From Loripinus fragilis (taxonomy: Eukaryota > Mollusca > Bivalvia > Lucinida > Lucinidae), in contig OZ026520.1 of NCBI GenBank assembly GCA_964019695.1, positions 34,328,620-34,392,619 of the forward strand: a DNA stretch of 64,000 nucleotides, written 5' to 3'. A program made the position numbers and the translations under genes. The notes under the pieces were generated by a model. That model ran no database searches, was not told where the DNA came from, and saw nothing but the letters and a program-made list of their open reading frames with translations. Each line of letters begins with the position of its first letter. Positions within the stretch are counted from its first letter, which is position 1. Below, piece after piece: positions 22,415 to 33,299 of this stretch.

Positions 22415-22635
22415 TTAACTCTTTCCTGGCTAGCGGCGACTTTTGTCGTCTTCTGATAATCTTCGAAACCGTTTGAACCCAGGCCTGGACGGACAGTATG
22501 TCGGTCTTGATCTGGATCCAAGCGTTTAGACACTCTGAAAGTGTTCCTGAAATATTATTTTGAAAACGTTAATTTTGAAAAAAGTCAGCACACGACATAA
22601 CAAACATGAACACTTTCCCAGCATGCAAAGAGTTA
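22415..22635. mobile_element. MITE-C copy with palindromic core
   Basis: The left end TTAACTCTTTCCTGGCTAGC pairs loosely with the right end CCCAGCATGCAAAGAGTTA. The core at about 22468-22528 pairs CCGTTTGAACCCAGGCCTGG with the TGATCTGGATCCAAGCG side, a diverged form of the recurring palindrome. The TTAA at the left suggests a TTAA target preference, as for piggyBac-like elements; the right end reads TTAC, so this is not proven. Confidence 0.6.
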
Positions 22636-22639
22636 CATT

Positions 22640-23061
22640 GTAAGGCAGAGAACGGACGTGAGGGCCGTTGCACCTTCCATCAATTTTACAGGCTCAATTA
22701 TTTTTCAGAACTATTTGGATTTGTTGAACAAGTGACATCAGCGAAATGGGCCACAAGCACTCATCCATTAGACGAACACAACAAGGTATAGGCCCAACGC
22801 GTTAAATTGGCTTTGTTGATATTCTGTAAATGATCTATAACAAAGCTTTTTTTTATTAACTTCTGATCATGCCCCTCAGATGTTTTGAATTCAATGTTTA
22901 TAAACAAGCAAATGTGACCTTGGTCGAACTATAATATCCCATTCACACATTTAGAATGAGATTGGTTACATTACGTTAACATGGTAAAGACACTTTTGTT
23001 ATTAATGGATACTTTCTTCCGATTTGATACAATAGCCTTGAGATTATTAGACGGATGGCTG
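22640..23061. other. Noncoding spacer
   Basis: No repeat or gene was recognised between MITE-C and the left end of LT1. The 65-codon frame at 22981-23178 runs into the LT1 terminal repeat. Confidence 0.4.
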
Positions 23062-24660
23062 AGAATGGGTTTGCTCCCCCCTAGGCAATTTTGCAGACAT
23101 ATCCTATCTTGTAGAGAATTAAAGGCCGAGTCTTTTAAGAAATGTTTGCACTCTGTGCTCCGGGGCGTTAGTCTGTAAGAGCCTGTAACATACGTTACTT
23201 TATCAAATTAAGAAAAAGTAAATTGAAAGTTTGGGCTACAAATTAAAGACATTTAAATATTTATTTTTAAAATTCATTCATATAGTCTGCATACTGGATA
23301 TCTTAACTACGTGTGACAGCCATTTGAACAAAATTGCGGCTTCCTAAGGTGTCATATGCGTTATATAAATCAGATAACCCATTAAAATTTGCAAGTTTGG
23401 CTAGTATCATTTACATTCACAATCTCTCTGTGTGTTTTGCAAAATGTTTTAGCCATGTCTGACTAGCTTATGCAATATTAAAGTTTGTTTCCCTAGCTTA
23501 AATAATTTTTTTTAAATAAGCAATTAAACAACCCTACCCCTACCCAGTTTTAAGGTGAAATGTTTGGTATTAAAACTAAAGTAAAAATAGTTAAAAAATA
23601 TTTGCAGTTGATGAATATGTTTCATTGTTTGGGGTTTTGCTTATATAAAAAGACTCATAAATCAGCAAGTTTGTTGCAATTTTTTTTAAAATCAGAGGCT
23701 GTAACATACGCTACCTGATGTAATAAATGGACAAGCTCATTGTCTTTACGTAAGATATGCTTAAAAATGTTTTAATCGCCTAGAGGGAATTTTGCAGACA
23801 TATTCCGTCTTATAGCACAACTCAAGCTGCATCGAATAAGGGATGTTTGCACTCTCTATGTTGGGGCGTTAGTCAGAACCAGCATGTTACATGCGTTACT
23901 ATATCAAATAGAGGAAATGTAGTTTGAAAGTTTAAGCTAAGATTGTGAAAAAACTCTCAGCTGCTGGATATCTTACATTGTTTAGTGATTTTAAGCTAAC
24001 TAGTATGAAAGAGACTTATAGATCTGCTAGTTGTCACCAAGTTTTAAAGATCAGAGAGCGTTACATATGTTAGAGTGATAATTAAAATCATCAAACAGTA
24101 TTTTGACATCAAGCTGAGTAAGGGCCTGCTCCATCCAAACCCCCTTTGGAATTCTGCAGACATATTACATCTTATGTAACCATTCAAGGTGCATTTGGTT
24201 TGTTTGTTTGTTTGATTTGATTCTTTACGTCCACTCAACAATCTTTCAGTTATGCGGGACGGTTCTTCCTGGGTTTAACCAGTACTAAGCTAGGATAAAT
24301 GTGTCTTGCTCAAGGAAAGGTGCATTTGATGAGAAATGTTTGCACTCTGTAAATCGAGGCATTAGCCTTTAACAGATTGTTACATATGTTACTATATCAA
24401 TTTGAGAATAAGAAATTTGAATGTTTGAGCTACAGAAAGAAGACATTAAAATTATCTAATAAATTGACATTCTTATAGTCTGCATACTGGATATCTTTGC
24501 TATAAATGGAAGCTGTTTAACATTAATACGGCTAACTGTGGTGTTATGTGCGTTTCATGAACCTAATTATAATTTAAAAGCTTTAATTGTGGCTATCACC
24601 ATTTAGTTAAACAACTACTATGACTTGGTTTCAAACTGTTTTATTAGATTTTACAAACAT
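23062..24660 (+). repeat. LT1 left arm, three tandem subunits
   Basis: Subunits begin at about 23066, 23780 and 24155, each with a GGNATTTTGCAGACATAT-like start, a TTTGCACTCTG stretch, a GNGGCNTTAG block and GTTACATANGTTACTATATC. They become shorter and more diverged inward. The third is split by a SINE with a clean target duplication. Confidence 0.8.
24198..24316 (-). mobile_element. SINE fragment with 12-bp target duplication
   Basis: The insert is flanked by AAGGTGCATTTG at 24186-24197 and 24317-24328. On the minus strand it runs from a truncated head (CTTGAGCAAGACACATTTA) through TTAGTACTGGTTAAACCCAG to a tail of CAAA repeats. It shares its body with 48057-48207 and 63290-63475. It is a 5'-truncated, tRNA-derived type SINE lacking the tRNA-like head. 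Confidence 0.88.
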
Positions 24661-26064
24661 ATACTCAATTGATGAATAGAAAAACCAAGTTTGCTTTTCT
24701 ATCTTAAATAGATTGTCTTATAGAAGCTAATACATAGCCCTACTCCCAGTTTTACAGAGAAGCAACTTTTGTTATTACCGTTTAAGTAAAACACATGAAA
24801 GTGATTGCAGCGTGTGGATATTTTACCTTTTCTTAGTCTGTCTTGCTCATATATCTGCAAGATGTAATTAAGTTTAAGATCAGGACACTTAATGTGTACT
24901 TATAATATAAGTCTTTGGTGCCAAAGCACTAGAAATTATATTCATTTCTGATTATCAAGCCCATGGACTGTTGTTACAGATGTTATCAATGACCTTTTGG
25001 ACACATTTCCTAATAATGTGCATATAATGCTAATTATAGAGCCACAAATAGAAAAGATAGTTTTACATTTGTACAAGACAATACAATAAATGGAATGGTC
25101 CAAACTAATTCTCATCAATTTAATACTCATTTTAAACGTTTGTCGTTGTCTGCTTCTGTGGTAATCATTATTATCACACGCCTCCTTGCAACTAGTAGAA
25201 TCATCACACAATATTTCAATCATTTACTGTTATACAATTTTTACCACGAGTCCACTCAAAATTGATGAGCCATTAACAACTTTCCAATTTTGCCATTCAT
25301 GGCTTGGAACTTTCGGAAACTGATATGAGTTCATAATAGTTGGCTCTTTGAGTATGTGTTTCAAGTGATACTCTGCAAGTAGAAGAAAGACTTAAGCTTT
25401 ACAAGGAGAAAAATATGCCATTAAAAGCAATGAGTACCTGGACTGATGTACCTTGATATTTCTGTGATAAAGAATCATATCTTAGCTGGTTAACTTTTAT
25501 AAATGTAGCCTTTCCATACATTCAACAAACATATTTCCATCTAATAATGTCTCTGCACTTGTTATCTTTCCCCAAGCATTTAAAAACTTATTTGAAGTCT
25601 TAGTACTTCTGAAGTGCTGAAACCGAGGTAATTCTTTCCCTTCAGATATACAAACTAGATGTATCACAGCCGGTAAAGCAATGAAATGCAGGATGAACAG
25701 AGCGCAAATTAGACCCTTTCAATTCAATGATTCACTAAGTTTCTATGATAAGAGTGCTTATTAAAGGATGTAACATGTATAACTTGTCATAATAAATGAG
25801 CAAGGGCATTGGCGTGACATCCTTTTTGATTTCACAGTCAGAGGCAAGTGTTTTCAATTTCAGTGTTTTCAATGGATCATGAAATGAGGCACCTTATCAA
25901 CTTGTTTACTCTGTATAAATCTTCCATAGAGCGTAATATAGAACTACTGGTTACCCATAGTCCACTTTCCTTCTTTTGAATGCAACAGCTAATGATATGG
26001 CTGCAAAAACTGAGAAATCATTGGTTTTACATGATTTTAAGGCTTGCTTCAATGTACTGACATA

Positions 26065-26514
26065 AAAAAACAACCAGCTGCAAACATAATTGATAGCAAT
26101 GTCCAACTTCATAGTCTTTCTCTTATACAAGATAACTTTCAAGGTGTAACAGTAATTGTTTCAGACAGTCTGCCAAAACCATCAAGAGTTAACATTGTAA
26201 CTAAAGAAAACTTATAAAGTTATTTGGGGGCAGCAAAATACTATTGATCTAAGACCTGAGGACTTAAGCACCAAAGGACTGGATAGGTTCCATGGCAAAT
26301 TATGCAAAAAAGCAGCCTATCAAATTTCTGTATGAACAATGTCAGAAATCTTAAAGTCTTCTTAGAGGTACACGGCAGAGACATAGCTTTTGCAAAATCA
26401 GAGCAAAGTTATCATTTGACTAGGACGGATGCAGAGGCAGCTGCAGTAAGATTGCTCTTGCCACTTCACAGGAAGAGACATATACCAGAGTCATACTCCA
26501 TTGTATGCATATAG
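26065..26514 (+). pseudogene. LT1 coding relic, protein of unknown family
   Basis: Two open stretches lie on the plus strand. The first (26065-26214, ending in TAA) encodes ANIIDSNVQLHSL... and DSLPKPSRVNIVTKE. The second (26302-26514, 70 codons) encodes RTDAEAAAVRLLLPLHRKR followed by IPESYSIVCI. From memory, the first resembles the part of a large uncharacterised animal protein family that reads 'IDG...LP..RVDFVTD', and the second the later part with 'EEADTR.LLH'. A search is needed to confirm this. The stretches are in different frames and stops intervene. LT2 carries relics of what I think is the same family, upstream part included. The function is unknown; it could be a transposition protein or a captured host gene. 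Confidence 0.5.
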
Positions 26515-26719
26515 GTGAAATGGCATTAAACCCATATTTAATCAGGTGTTTGATCCCATGACACTGACATGCTGTTTCTGATTTTGAAGAATGCTAAGGA
26601 TTCAATTTATAGCTAAGTCAATTTGTTTGATGCTGGCATTGGCCACACATACAAAGAAAATTAAGCCTTTTGCTGGCAAAAGAGGAGGATCACACGAAAT
26701 GCTTATAAGTGATGTTTGT

Positions 26720-28163
26720 CACAATTATCAATTTTAAAAAGTAATCTTAATTAATGTAACACATATAACACCATAGGAATCTGTATTTTTCTTAAAAACA
26801 CTTTCTTATGTATCAAAGGTATTCAGCATGCAAACTACATGAATAATTCAAATAAATAGATAGTTTTTTGTCTTCTTTCTGTTTCTCAGACTTTCAATTC
26901 ATTTATTCTTAAATTGATATGGTAACATACGTATCATACCATTACAGGCTAACCCCCTAGTTAATAGAGTGCAAACATAATTTATTTGATGCAGCTTGAA
27001 CTGTTCTTTAAGGTACGATATGTCTGCACAATTCCCAAAGGGGTGGAGAGGAACAGAATTGTACTCAGTTTGCAGTCCTAATACTATGCCATGATTCTAC
27101 TGATTGTGATGAAATGGGTGATAATTTTGCCATAGAAGCAGACACAATGATAGACAATGTGAGGGTGACTTGAATAAAGATTGTTTTTGAATAATTACAT
27201 TTAATAGGAATATTTATTAAATTGTGTCATTTAAATGAGAACTAATATTTGCTATCTATATGTCTATATATTTTGATATTATAGGCATTAGGAAATATGT
27301 GATAAAAAAGATTATATATAACATCTGTTACACAATTCCATGGGCTTGTTATCAGTAATGACTGTAATTACTAAGACTTAGGCACCAGAGGCTAGAGATT
27401 AATAGGTAAACATGTGAAAAATAGTATTTTTTTCTGAAATATCATCTCTTAATTCCAAGACAGTTTCCTTGCTCATTCATTATGCCATGTAACATACGTT
27501 ACATACTTAAATAAGTGCTCTGATCCTGATGTCAAACTTGCAAATGTATGATTCTTTATTGCATGAGCAAGACAGTGCCAAAAATGTAAGATATCCACGA
27601 GCGTCAAATATTTTCATATATTTTTCTTTAATAACAGATGCCAAAATTGGATACTTAAAATTGGGGGTAGGGTTGTTTAATAGCTCATATAAAACAATGT
27701 ATTTGAGATAGAAAAGCAAATTTTGTTTTTTCTATTAGTTGAATGAGTATTTTAGTAAACTAAGATTAAAAATACTTGTAAAAATGCACAAATCGTCTGT
27801 AAAATTAAAGATGTTAGTCAAGATTTCAACTTTCAAAGGGAAATTTAATCTATGTAACGTATATAACACCATTGAAGGCTGTAATTTTGTTCAAAATGCT
27901 GCTTTTATGTAGTTAAGGCATCCAGCATGCAAACTACATAAGAAATTTGAATAACGTGATGGTTTAATGTCTTCTTTCTGTAGCTCAAACTTTCATTTTG
28001 ATTTTTTCCTTAGTTTGTTACAGTAACATATGTAACAGGCTGTCAGAGACTAACGCCCCGGAGCACAGAGTGCAAAAATCTCTTAAAAGATGCGGCTTGA
28101 AATTTTCTTCAAGATAGGATATAACTGCAAAATTCCTTAGGGGGGGGGAGCAGGACCTTTTTT
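26720..28163 (-). repeat. LT1 right arm, inverted copy of left arm
   Basis: Read in reverse complement, 27840-28163 aligns with 23062-23400 and 26750-27060 aligns with the third left subunit (24155-24560), including GCTAACCCCCTAG versus GGCATTAGCC and GGTAACATACGTATCATAC. Where the left third subunit holds a SINE, the right arm is uninterrupted. Confidence 0.8.
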
Positions 28164-28173
28164 AGCTCGAAGT

Positions 28174-28738
28174 CTATATGACTTTTTTTGGGAACTGAAA
28201 AGGCGGCACCTAATGAATGCGTAATTTGGACTGGTCAACCATAGACATAGGTAAAAGCTGAAAATGAGGCGTCGTTTTATTCAAAAGTAACTATATCATC
28301 TTGCGCCATTACCTCAGTATAGACGCAAACACATTAATTAGTCCTTAAAACGCCAGCAAAATAACGGCATCTGAAAATGTCTATTTAACATAAGCATAGA
28401 GACAAACATTGTGGCCAAGATCAGACTTACAGGAGCAGTCTGATCTGGGTCCACTCTGTTTGTCTATGAGGCTTCAACTATTTTAGTGGACGACAAAAAC
28501 ATACATTTTGTGATTATGCGCTTTAAGGGTTAATAAATGTGAGCTCAGTTGGTATACATGTACGATTAGGATTTTTATGAAACGCACGCACGTTTGCGCG
28601 GCCTAAAAGCTTATTAAACCTTTACCAAATTATAAATAAAACCCGATTTCCCTTCCTTAGCAGATGAAATAGCCGAACCACGCCTAGGTATGGCTATTAA
28701 TGTTGCCGCCTTTACAGTAAGCTAAAAGTCTATTAATA
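28174..28738. mobile_element. MITE-A copy B, uninterrupted
   Basis: It runs from ATGACTTTTTTTGGGAACTG and AAAGGCGGCACC to TGTTGCCGCCTTTACAGTAA plus GCTAAAAGTC. It aligns with copy A end to end, lacks the hAT-like insert, and shows the empty target site at about 28662-28681. It contains a nested MITE-B (28338-28533) with the palindromic core (28408-28462, partly deleted in the left arm). It sits 10 bp beyond the right end of LT1. Confidence 0.85.
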
Positions 28739-28742
28739 TATA

Positions 28743-28800
28743 CAGCAAAACCTCGAAAATTTGACTTCGATTTTTTAAATACTCGCTTATTCGAAATAAA
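28743..28800 (+). mobile_element. Possible pogo/Tigger-like terminal segment
   Basis: TACAGCAAAACCTCGAAAAT, then TACTCGCTTATTCGAAAT, resembles the ends of pogo-type Tc1/mariner elements, which start CAG(T)..AACCTCG after a TA. The matching opposite end was not found, so this is only a solo terminus or a chance resemblance. Confidence 0.35.
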
Positions 28801-28959
28801 TTTGGGACACACTGGATTAAGAGAATAGGACTGTCTATAAATACTGTCTATAATAATAAATATTTTGGGTGCGTAAAAAAAACATCGCGCCCAAAACTTA
28901 TGCTTGATAGAAAAAATATGATAATATTCATTTTTTGGGACATACTGGGGGGTTATATT

Positions 28960-29112
28960 ATACAATTATTGACCTTAATGAGGTGCAAGGCCTCGGTGAT
29001 TGAATCTTTTTTTTCGGGTAGACAAATCCTCATGTCTACCAAAATTGAAGTCAATAACTATTTTCTTATAACTTTTAGTTTTCTACATTTTCTACTTTCA
29101 CTTAAATAATGT
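28960..29112 (+). repeat. Repeat family D copy
   Basis: It contains GACCTTAATGAGGTGCAAGG, CTCATGTCTACC, AATTGAAGTCAATAACTATT and TTTTCTACTTTCACTT in the same order as the family D copies at 30940 and 31285 and, inverted, at 1030-1420. It stops where the foldback begins. Confidence 0.7.
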
Positions 29113-30512
29113 AACTCTTTTGCTCCAGTATTCAGTTTATGTACTGTCGAGTCCTTATCTTTGTTTAATCTCCTATTTATATTTTGATTTATATGATCTT
29201 GGAGATGATTCATGGATAGGTTAGGGATCTTTCATGCGAACCAAAAAGTATGTGTCTTGATCCACATCAGAATTAAAGGCGAGGTTGGTACTATGAAATT
29301 AGTTTGGGTCCTCCAGTCCTTCTAACTGACCATTCCAGGGCGATGTTTCTTCTGTTAAATAGAGGATATTACATGAGTGCTCATGTTTTATTGAATTTAT
29401 TAAACGAGTTGGGGAAAAGAGATAAAATGCGAGGCTTGCCAAGCATTTTATCTCTTTTTCGCAATGAGTTTTATAAATTCAATAATACAAGAGCACGAAT
29501 GTTAGATTCTATTTATCATATGACAAATACTTTGAAATCTCATTTCTGGCGTAAAAACGTTATGATTTTGCCATCATGTACGCAACGTTGTTATGGACGT
29601 CATAACGTTTCCCGTAAATCGATAAACCACTAGTGGTTTACAGATTTTATGGCATGGCGTTATTTCACTCCCAGACGCGACGTCATATGATAATATTTTT
29701 TATTTTGCGTTTGTCTTTGCTATATTGTCTTGTCTGTGTCTTGCTGACTTGTGTTCACCTGCTGAGAAAGGGCTGACTTCTTGGCTCACCTGTATGTGAT
29801 ATTTGCTTGTGTATTTGTCACTTTCCCATACGTTATCCTGGGCCAGGTGTAGTACTTGATTGCATCGATTCCTAATCTTTACCCTCTTCCCTACTTTAAA
29901 GTCACGTTCAACCTAATGACCTTCTCTCAAGTTTTATCAACTGTTTTTAGAATATTTTATTTAGTATTTTGCATTTTGAAATGTATATAAATTCTCTGAA
30001 TGCAGAATGTAAATCACAAAACTCTTTTCAATGAACAATGAACAAACAAAACAGAGTAAGTACGGGTGCAAAGATCAGGAATCGATACAATTAAGTACCA
30101 CACCTGACCCAGGATACCAATGGGAAAGTGACAAACTCACAGTAGACACCACAAACGAGAGCAAAGAGGTCAGCCCTTTCCCAGCAGGTGACCACAAAGT
30201 ACATATAAAGAGACGCGCACAAAGACATAGAAAACACAAGACAGAACAAAAACACAAAAGATCCACAAAAGAAGTACCGCCTTGGAACGGTCAGTCAAAT
30301 ATTTTACTGGAGGGCTTAAACCGGTTTAACGGCGCCAACCTCACCCTTAATTCAGATGTGGATCAAGACACATAGATATTTGGTTTGCATGAAAGACCCC
30401 TAACTTATCAATGCATCATCTCCTAAAATATATAAATCAAGATATAACAAGGAGATAAAGCAAGGATAAGGACTCAACAGTAAGTTATACTGAATACCGG
30501 AGCAAAGAAATC
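29113..30512. mobile_element. 1.4-kb foldback element
   Basis: The left arm (29113-29340 and 29706-29890) and right arm (30045-30512) are inverted copies: TGTCTTGATCCACATCAGAA pairs with TTCAGATGTGGATCAAGACA, GAAAGGGCTGACTTC with GAGGTCAGCCCTTTC, and GAGTCCTTATCTTTG with CAAGGATAAGGACTC. The spacer (29893-30045) is the right part of a family D repeat. The left arm is split by a 365-bp insertion. The 114-codon frame at 30031-30375 is an artefact of a polar, A-rich arm. Confidence 0.85.
29341..29705. mobile_element. Insertion in foldback left arm, contains a hairpin
   Basis: This block has no counterpart in the right arm. Its first part is a hairpin (29375-29430 with 29443-29496): AAAAGAGATAAAATGC pairs with GCATTTTATCTCTTTT around the loop GAGGCTTGCCAA. 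The 109-codon frame at 29304-29633 runs through both arms of this hairpin and is not credible as a gene. The second part includes TAAACCACTAGTGGTTTA, a small palindrome. Confidence 0.7.
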
Positions 30513-30939
30513 CAACAGGTAAACCCCGGTGGGCCCGACAAATAGCCAAAGCATCAGGCCCCTACCATCTCATCAATAGATAAGTCTTTAAGTCGGAACC
30601 ATCATAGAGTCTGAAGTCCGACCCACCGGCGTGCAATTAAAGAGGAAAACAAAGTTGCTAACCGTGATTAGGTTGACCACAAAGCATGCAGTCCGTTGCA
30701 ATACATTAATGTTATAGCCAATCTTTTTATAATGGGAAATTGTTTTAATGAACTGCGCTGAAATATTATTAGAGCCAACAATCTTCTTCAATTTATACAC
30801 CAAGTCACCATAGAAATTGGGTTCTGAAAGTCCTTGGCGCAAGAGAGATTTGTCCAACTGTTGTTAAATCTTTAATTTGGAGATGAAACAGCAAATCTAG
30901 TCAATTTCATGCAGGTCATGCTAATTTCATATTTGTCAT
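30513..30939. other. Noncoding stretch, nothing recognised
   Basis: The spacer between the foldback and family D has no supported gene. The minus-strand 89-codon frame at 30588-30857 is unrecognised. Confidence 0.4.
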
Positions 30940-31260
30940 GCTATGTTAGCTCTCTAGAGGGTGATATTATACACATTTTGACTTCAGTGAGGTAGACACG
31001 AAGATCCTTATGTATACCGAAATCGAAGTCAATAGCTCTTTTGTTATATGACTTTTCAGCTGTGGATGAAAATTGTCTACTTTCACTTTTGTAACTTGAA
31101 GTCATGTTTAACCTAAGGACGTTCTCACAAATTTAATCAGCTATTTTTATAAATATGTAATGTAGTATTTTGCATTTTTAAATGTATATAAATTCTTTAA
31201 ATGCAGAATTTAAATCACTAACCACTTTATTTGTTTATTCAAACAAAGAAAAATGAACAA
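30940..31260 (+). repeat. Repeat family D, fullest copy
   Basis: In order: TCTCTAGAGGGTGATATTAT, GACTTCAGTGAGGTAGACA, AATCGAAGTCAATAG, AATTGTCTACTTTCACTTTT, CTTGAAGTCATGTTTAACC, TGCATTTTTAAATGTATATA and an AACAAACAAAACAAAAC tail. GACTTCAGTGAGGTAGACA and the later AATCGAAGTC can pair. A second copy follows after about 25 bases. Confidence 0.8.
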
Positions 31261-31284
31261 ACAAAACAAAACCCATGATGCTAT

Positions 31285-31640
31285 TTAGTCCTCTAGAGGG
31301 TGATATTATACAATGAGGTAGATATGAGGATTTATCTACCAGAAAAAGTGGCCGAAAGACTGAGGTGGATATCATTAAATTATTTTTCAAAGGTAGATCA
31401 ATCCTTATGTTTACCGAAATTGAAGTCAATATCTGTTTTGTTGTATGACTTTTCAACTGCCTTTTTTTGTAACTATAGTTGTATTGTTGAAGTCACGTTC
31501 AACCTAAGGACTTTCTGATAAGTTTTAGCAACTCTTTTTAAAATATTTAATGTATTTTGCATTTTGAAATGTTTTTAAATTATCTGAATGTAGATTGTAA
31601 ACCATAAAACTCTTTCTTTTTATTTTGTTTATTTATACAA
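31285..31640 (+). repeat. Repeat family D, adjacent direct copy
   Basis: It starts TAGTCCTCTAGAGGGTGATA and follows the same order as the copy at 30940-31260, through GTTGAAGTCACGTTCAACCT to a TTTGTTTATTTATAC end. Two copies head to tail suggest tandem amplification or insertion of one next to another. Confidence 0.8.
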
Positions 31641-31659
31641 CGGAAAACTAGAATTGTTT

Positions 31660-32360
31660 TTCACGAAAAAACAGATGTCTCCTCATTTTAGGAATAAAAA
31701 AAATCCAAAAATTGCATTTAGTTATGTTACAAGGAGAATAATTTGAAAAATATACATGCAAGAGTTATGGATTTTAAGCATGACGCATTGTCTGAATGTG
31801 CTTTACAAATGTATGAAGTTTCGTTGAAATATCTATGACGGTTATCAAGTTATAGAGCAGACACGAAATAGAATTGCAAATGATCAAAGGAAAATAATTT
31901 CAGAAGTAGCCAAAGCAGAATTATGGTTCATGTGCATGACGACACATTGTCTCATTGTGCTCTGGAATTGTATTAAGTTTCAGCCAAATAGCTTTAACAG
32001 TGTTCAACTTACAGAGGGGACAACATGCATTTGGTTATGCTATAAGGGAAATAATTTTAAAAAAAAATACACATGCAAAAGTAATGGTTCTTAAACATGC
32101 CACGTCGTCTGAATGTGCTTTACGAATGTGTGAAGTTTCGTTGAAATACCTCTTACGGTTATCAAGTTATAGAGCGGACACGAATAGCATTGCAACTGAT
32201 CAAAGGGAAATAACTCCAAAACTATCCAAAGCAGTTATGGTTCTTGTGCATGACACGTTGTCTGAATGTGCTTTATAAAGGTATTAAGTTCCGTTGAAAT
32301 ACCTATAACGGCTATCAAGTTATAGAGGGGACACGAAATAGCATTGCAAATGATCAAAGG
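31660..32360 (+). repeat. Tandem array, about 157-bp unit, four units
   Basis: CATTGTCTGAATGTGCTTTA and its variants begin units at about 31788, 31946, 32104 and 32258. Each unit goes on with AAGTTTCGTTGAAATA, GGTTATCAAGTTATAGAG, GACACGAAATAG and ATTGCAAATGATCAAAGG. The period and sequence style are those of the central repeats of bivalve 'pearl' or Helitron-like nonautonomous elements. No termini were found here. Confidence 0.85.
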
Positions 32361-32904
32361 GTTCAATCCATACACCACATGCCATCCGACTTTTACAAAT
32401 GTAGCTGGATCTAATAATACCATACTATTCTCATAAAAGTTCCTTCTTAGGGAAAACACTTTGTCACACAACTTGAAGTGACAAATGTAAGGATACGACG
32501 ATCTCGCTAAAATGTCGTGACGCAACTTAGGTCAGTATGATGTCAAAAAGGGCTAGAAATCGTTACATTGATAGATGATATCATAGATAGATGCAATTAT
32601 CAAAAGAGAGAAATGGGAAGGTCAACAGTCCGTGCAGTGTATCAACACAAAAACACGTGATTCCCCAGCATGATAATGCGTCGTTCATATAAGGGTCTAT
32701 ACTGTACATGTTTGCTAAGTCAAAATAAACCTCCAGGGAAAGGAATACAATTATTTGGGGGAAATTATAACGTATGATCACTCGATGTATACAATGGACC
32801 ATCCCATGATTATTGTATCAAATCAGAAGGAAGAATCCATTACTATATAACGGGTTAATCTACACATTCATACAATTTTTACTCCTAAAATTTTAATGAG
32901 ACCT
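32361..32904. other. Noncoding stretch, nothing recognised
   Basis: No supported gene. The minus-strand frames here lack known domains. Confidence 0.4.
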
Positions 32905-33055
32905 GCCAGGCCTTGAGGTTATAAAACTTGAGTACAGTCTCAAAACTCAAAATAAAGCGCAATGATTGGCTGCTTGCGGTCACGTGTCCGCAAGCAGCCA
33001 ATCATTGCGCTTTATTTTGAGTTTGAGAAAGAACTCAAGTTTTACAACCTCGATG
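32905..33055. mobile_element. Hairpin element with perfect 37-bp arms
   Basis: The arms 32943-32979 and 32988-33024 are perfect complements (start AAACTCAAAATAAAGCGCAA) around the eight-base loop TCACGTGT, itself containing CACGTG. Outer arms continue with mismatches: TTGAGGTTATAAAACTTGAG pairs with CTCAAGTTTTACAACCTC. The perfect centre implies a recent origin or conversion between the arms. A transcript across it would form a long double strand. Confidence 0.93.
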
Positions 33056-33188
33056 CCAGTTTACCTTTAACCACGTTAAAGTTTTGTTGTTACACACAAG
33101 TGCTGTTGTTTTTTCAATAAAATAAATTACAGAGACAGTCTCAATATGATTGTTTTTATAAATAGTTCACTCTCTTGAAATATTGTAT

Positions 33189-33228
33189 TAATAAATAAAT
33201 ATATAAATAAATAAATAAATAAATAAAT
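33189..33228 (+). repeat. (AATA)n microsatellite
   Basis: Ten tetranucleotide units with one interruption, directly upstream of the candidate terminal exon. Confidence 0.93.
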
Positions 33229-33299
33229 GGTATGTCCGATTTTGCATACATAACGAATACATGCATATCCAAATTGACCTATTTCCCTTTGATTTATAG

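Larger units (their letters stand above)
23062..28163 (+). mobile_element. LT1: 5.1-kb long-TIR DNA transposon relic
   Basis: The two ends are long inverted repeats. At the left GCTCCCCCCTAGGCAATTTT leads to CTCTGTGCTCCGGGGCGTTA and CCTGTAACATACGTTAC. At the right the exact inverse order reads GTAACATATGTAACAGGC, then TAACGCCCCGGAGCACAGAG, then AATTCCTTAGGGGGGGGAGC. Each arm is about 1.4-1.6 kb and is itself two or three diverged tandem units. The unique middle (about 24.7-26.7 kb) holds protein-coding relics at 26065-26514. LT2 at 56507-60898 has the same terminal plan and the same type of relic. No target duplication was recognised. The transposase family is not identified. Confidence 0.8.

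Noticed and set aside
28743..28800. A full pogo/Tigger transposon
   Set aside because: Only one possible terminus is visible and no transposase or opposite end was found.
29304..29633. 109-codon frame
   Set aside because: It runs through both arms of a hairpin inside a foldback element.
30031..30375. 114-codon polar frame (Lys, Gln, Thr rich)
   Set aside because: It lies in the right arm of the foldback; the low-complexity polar composition reflects A-rich DNA.
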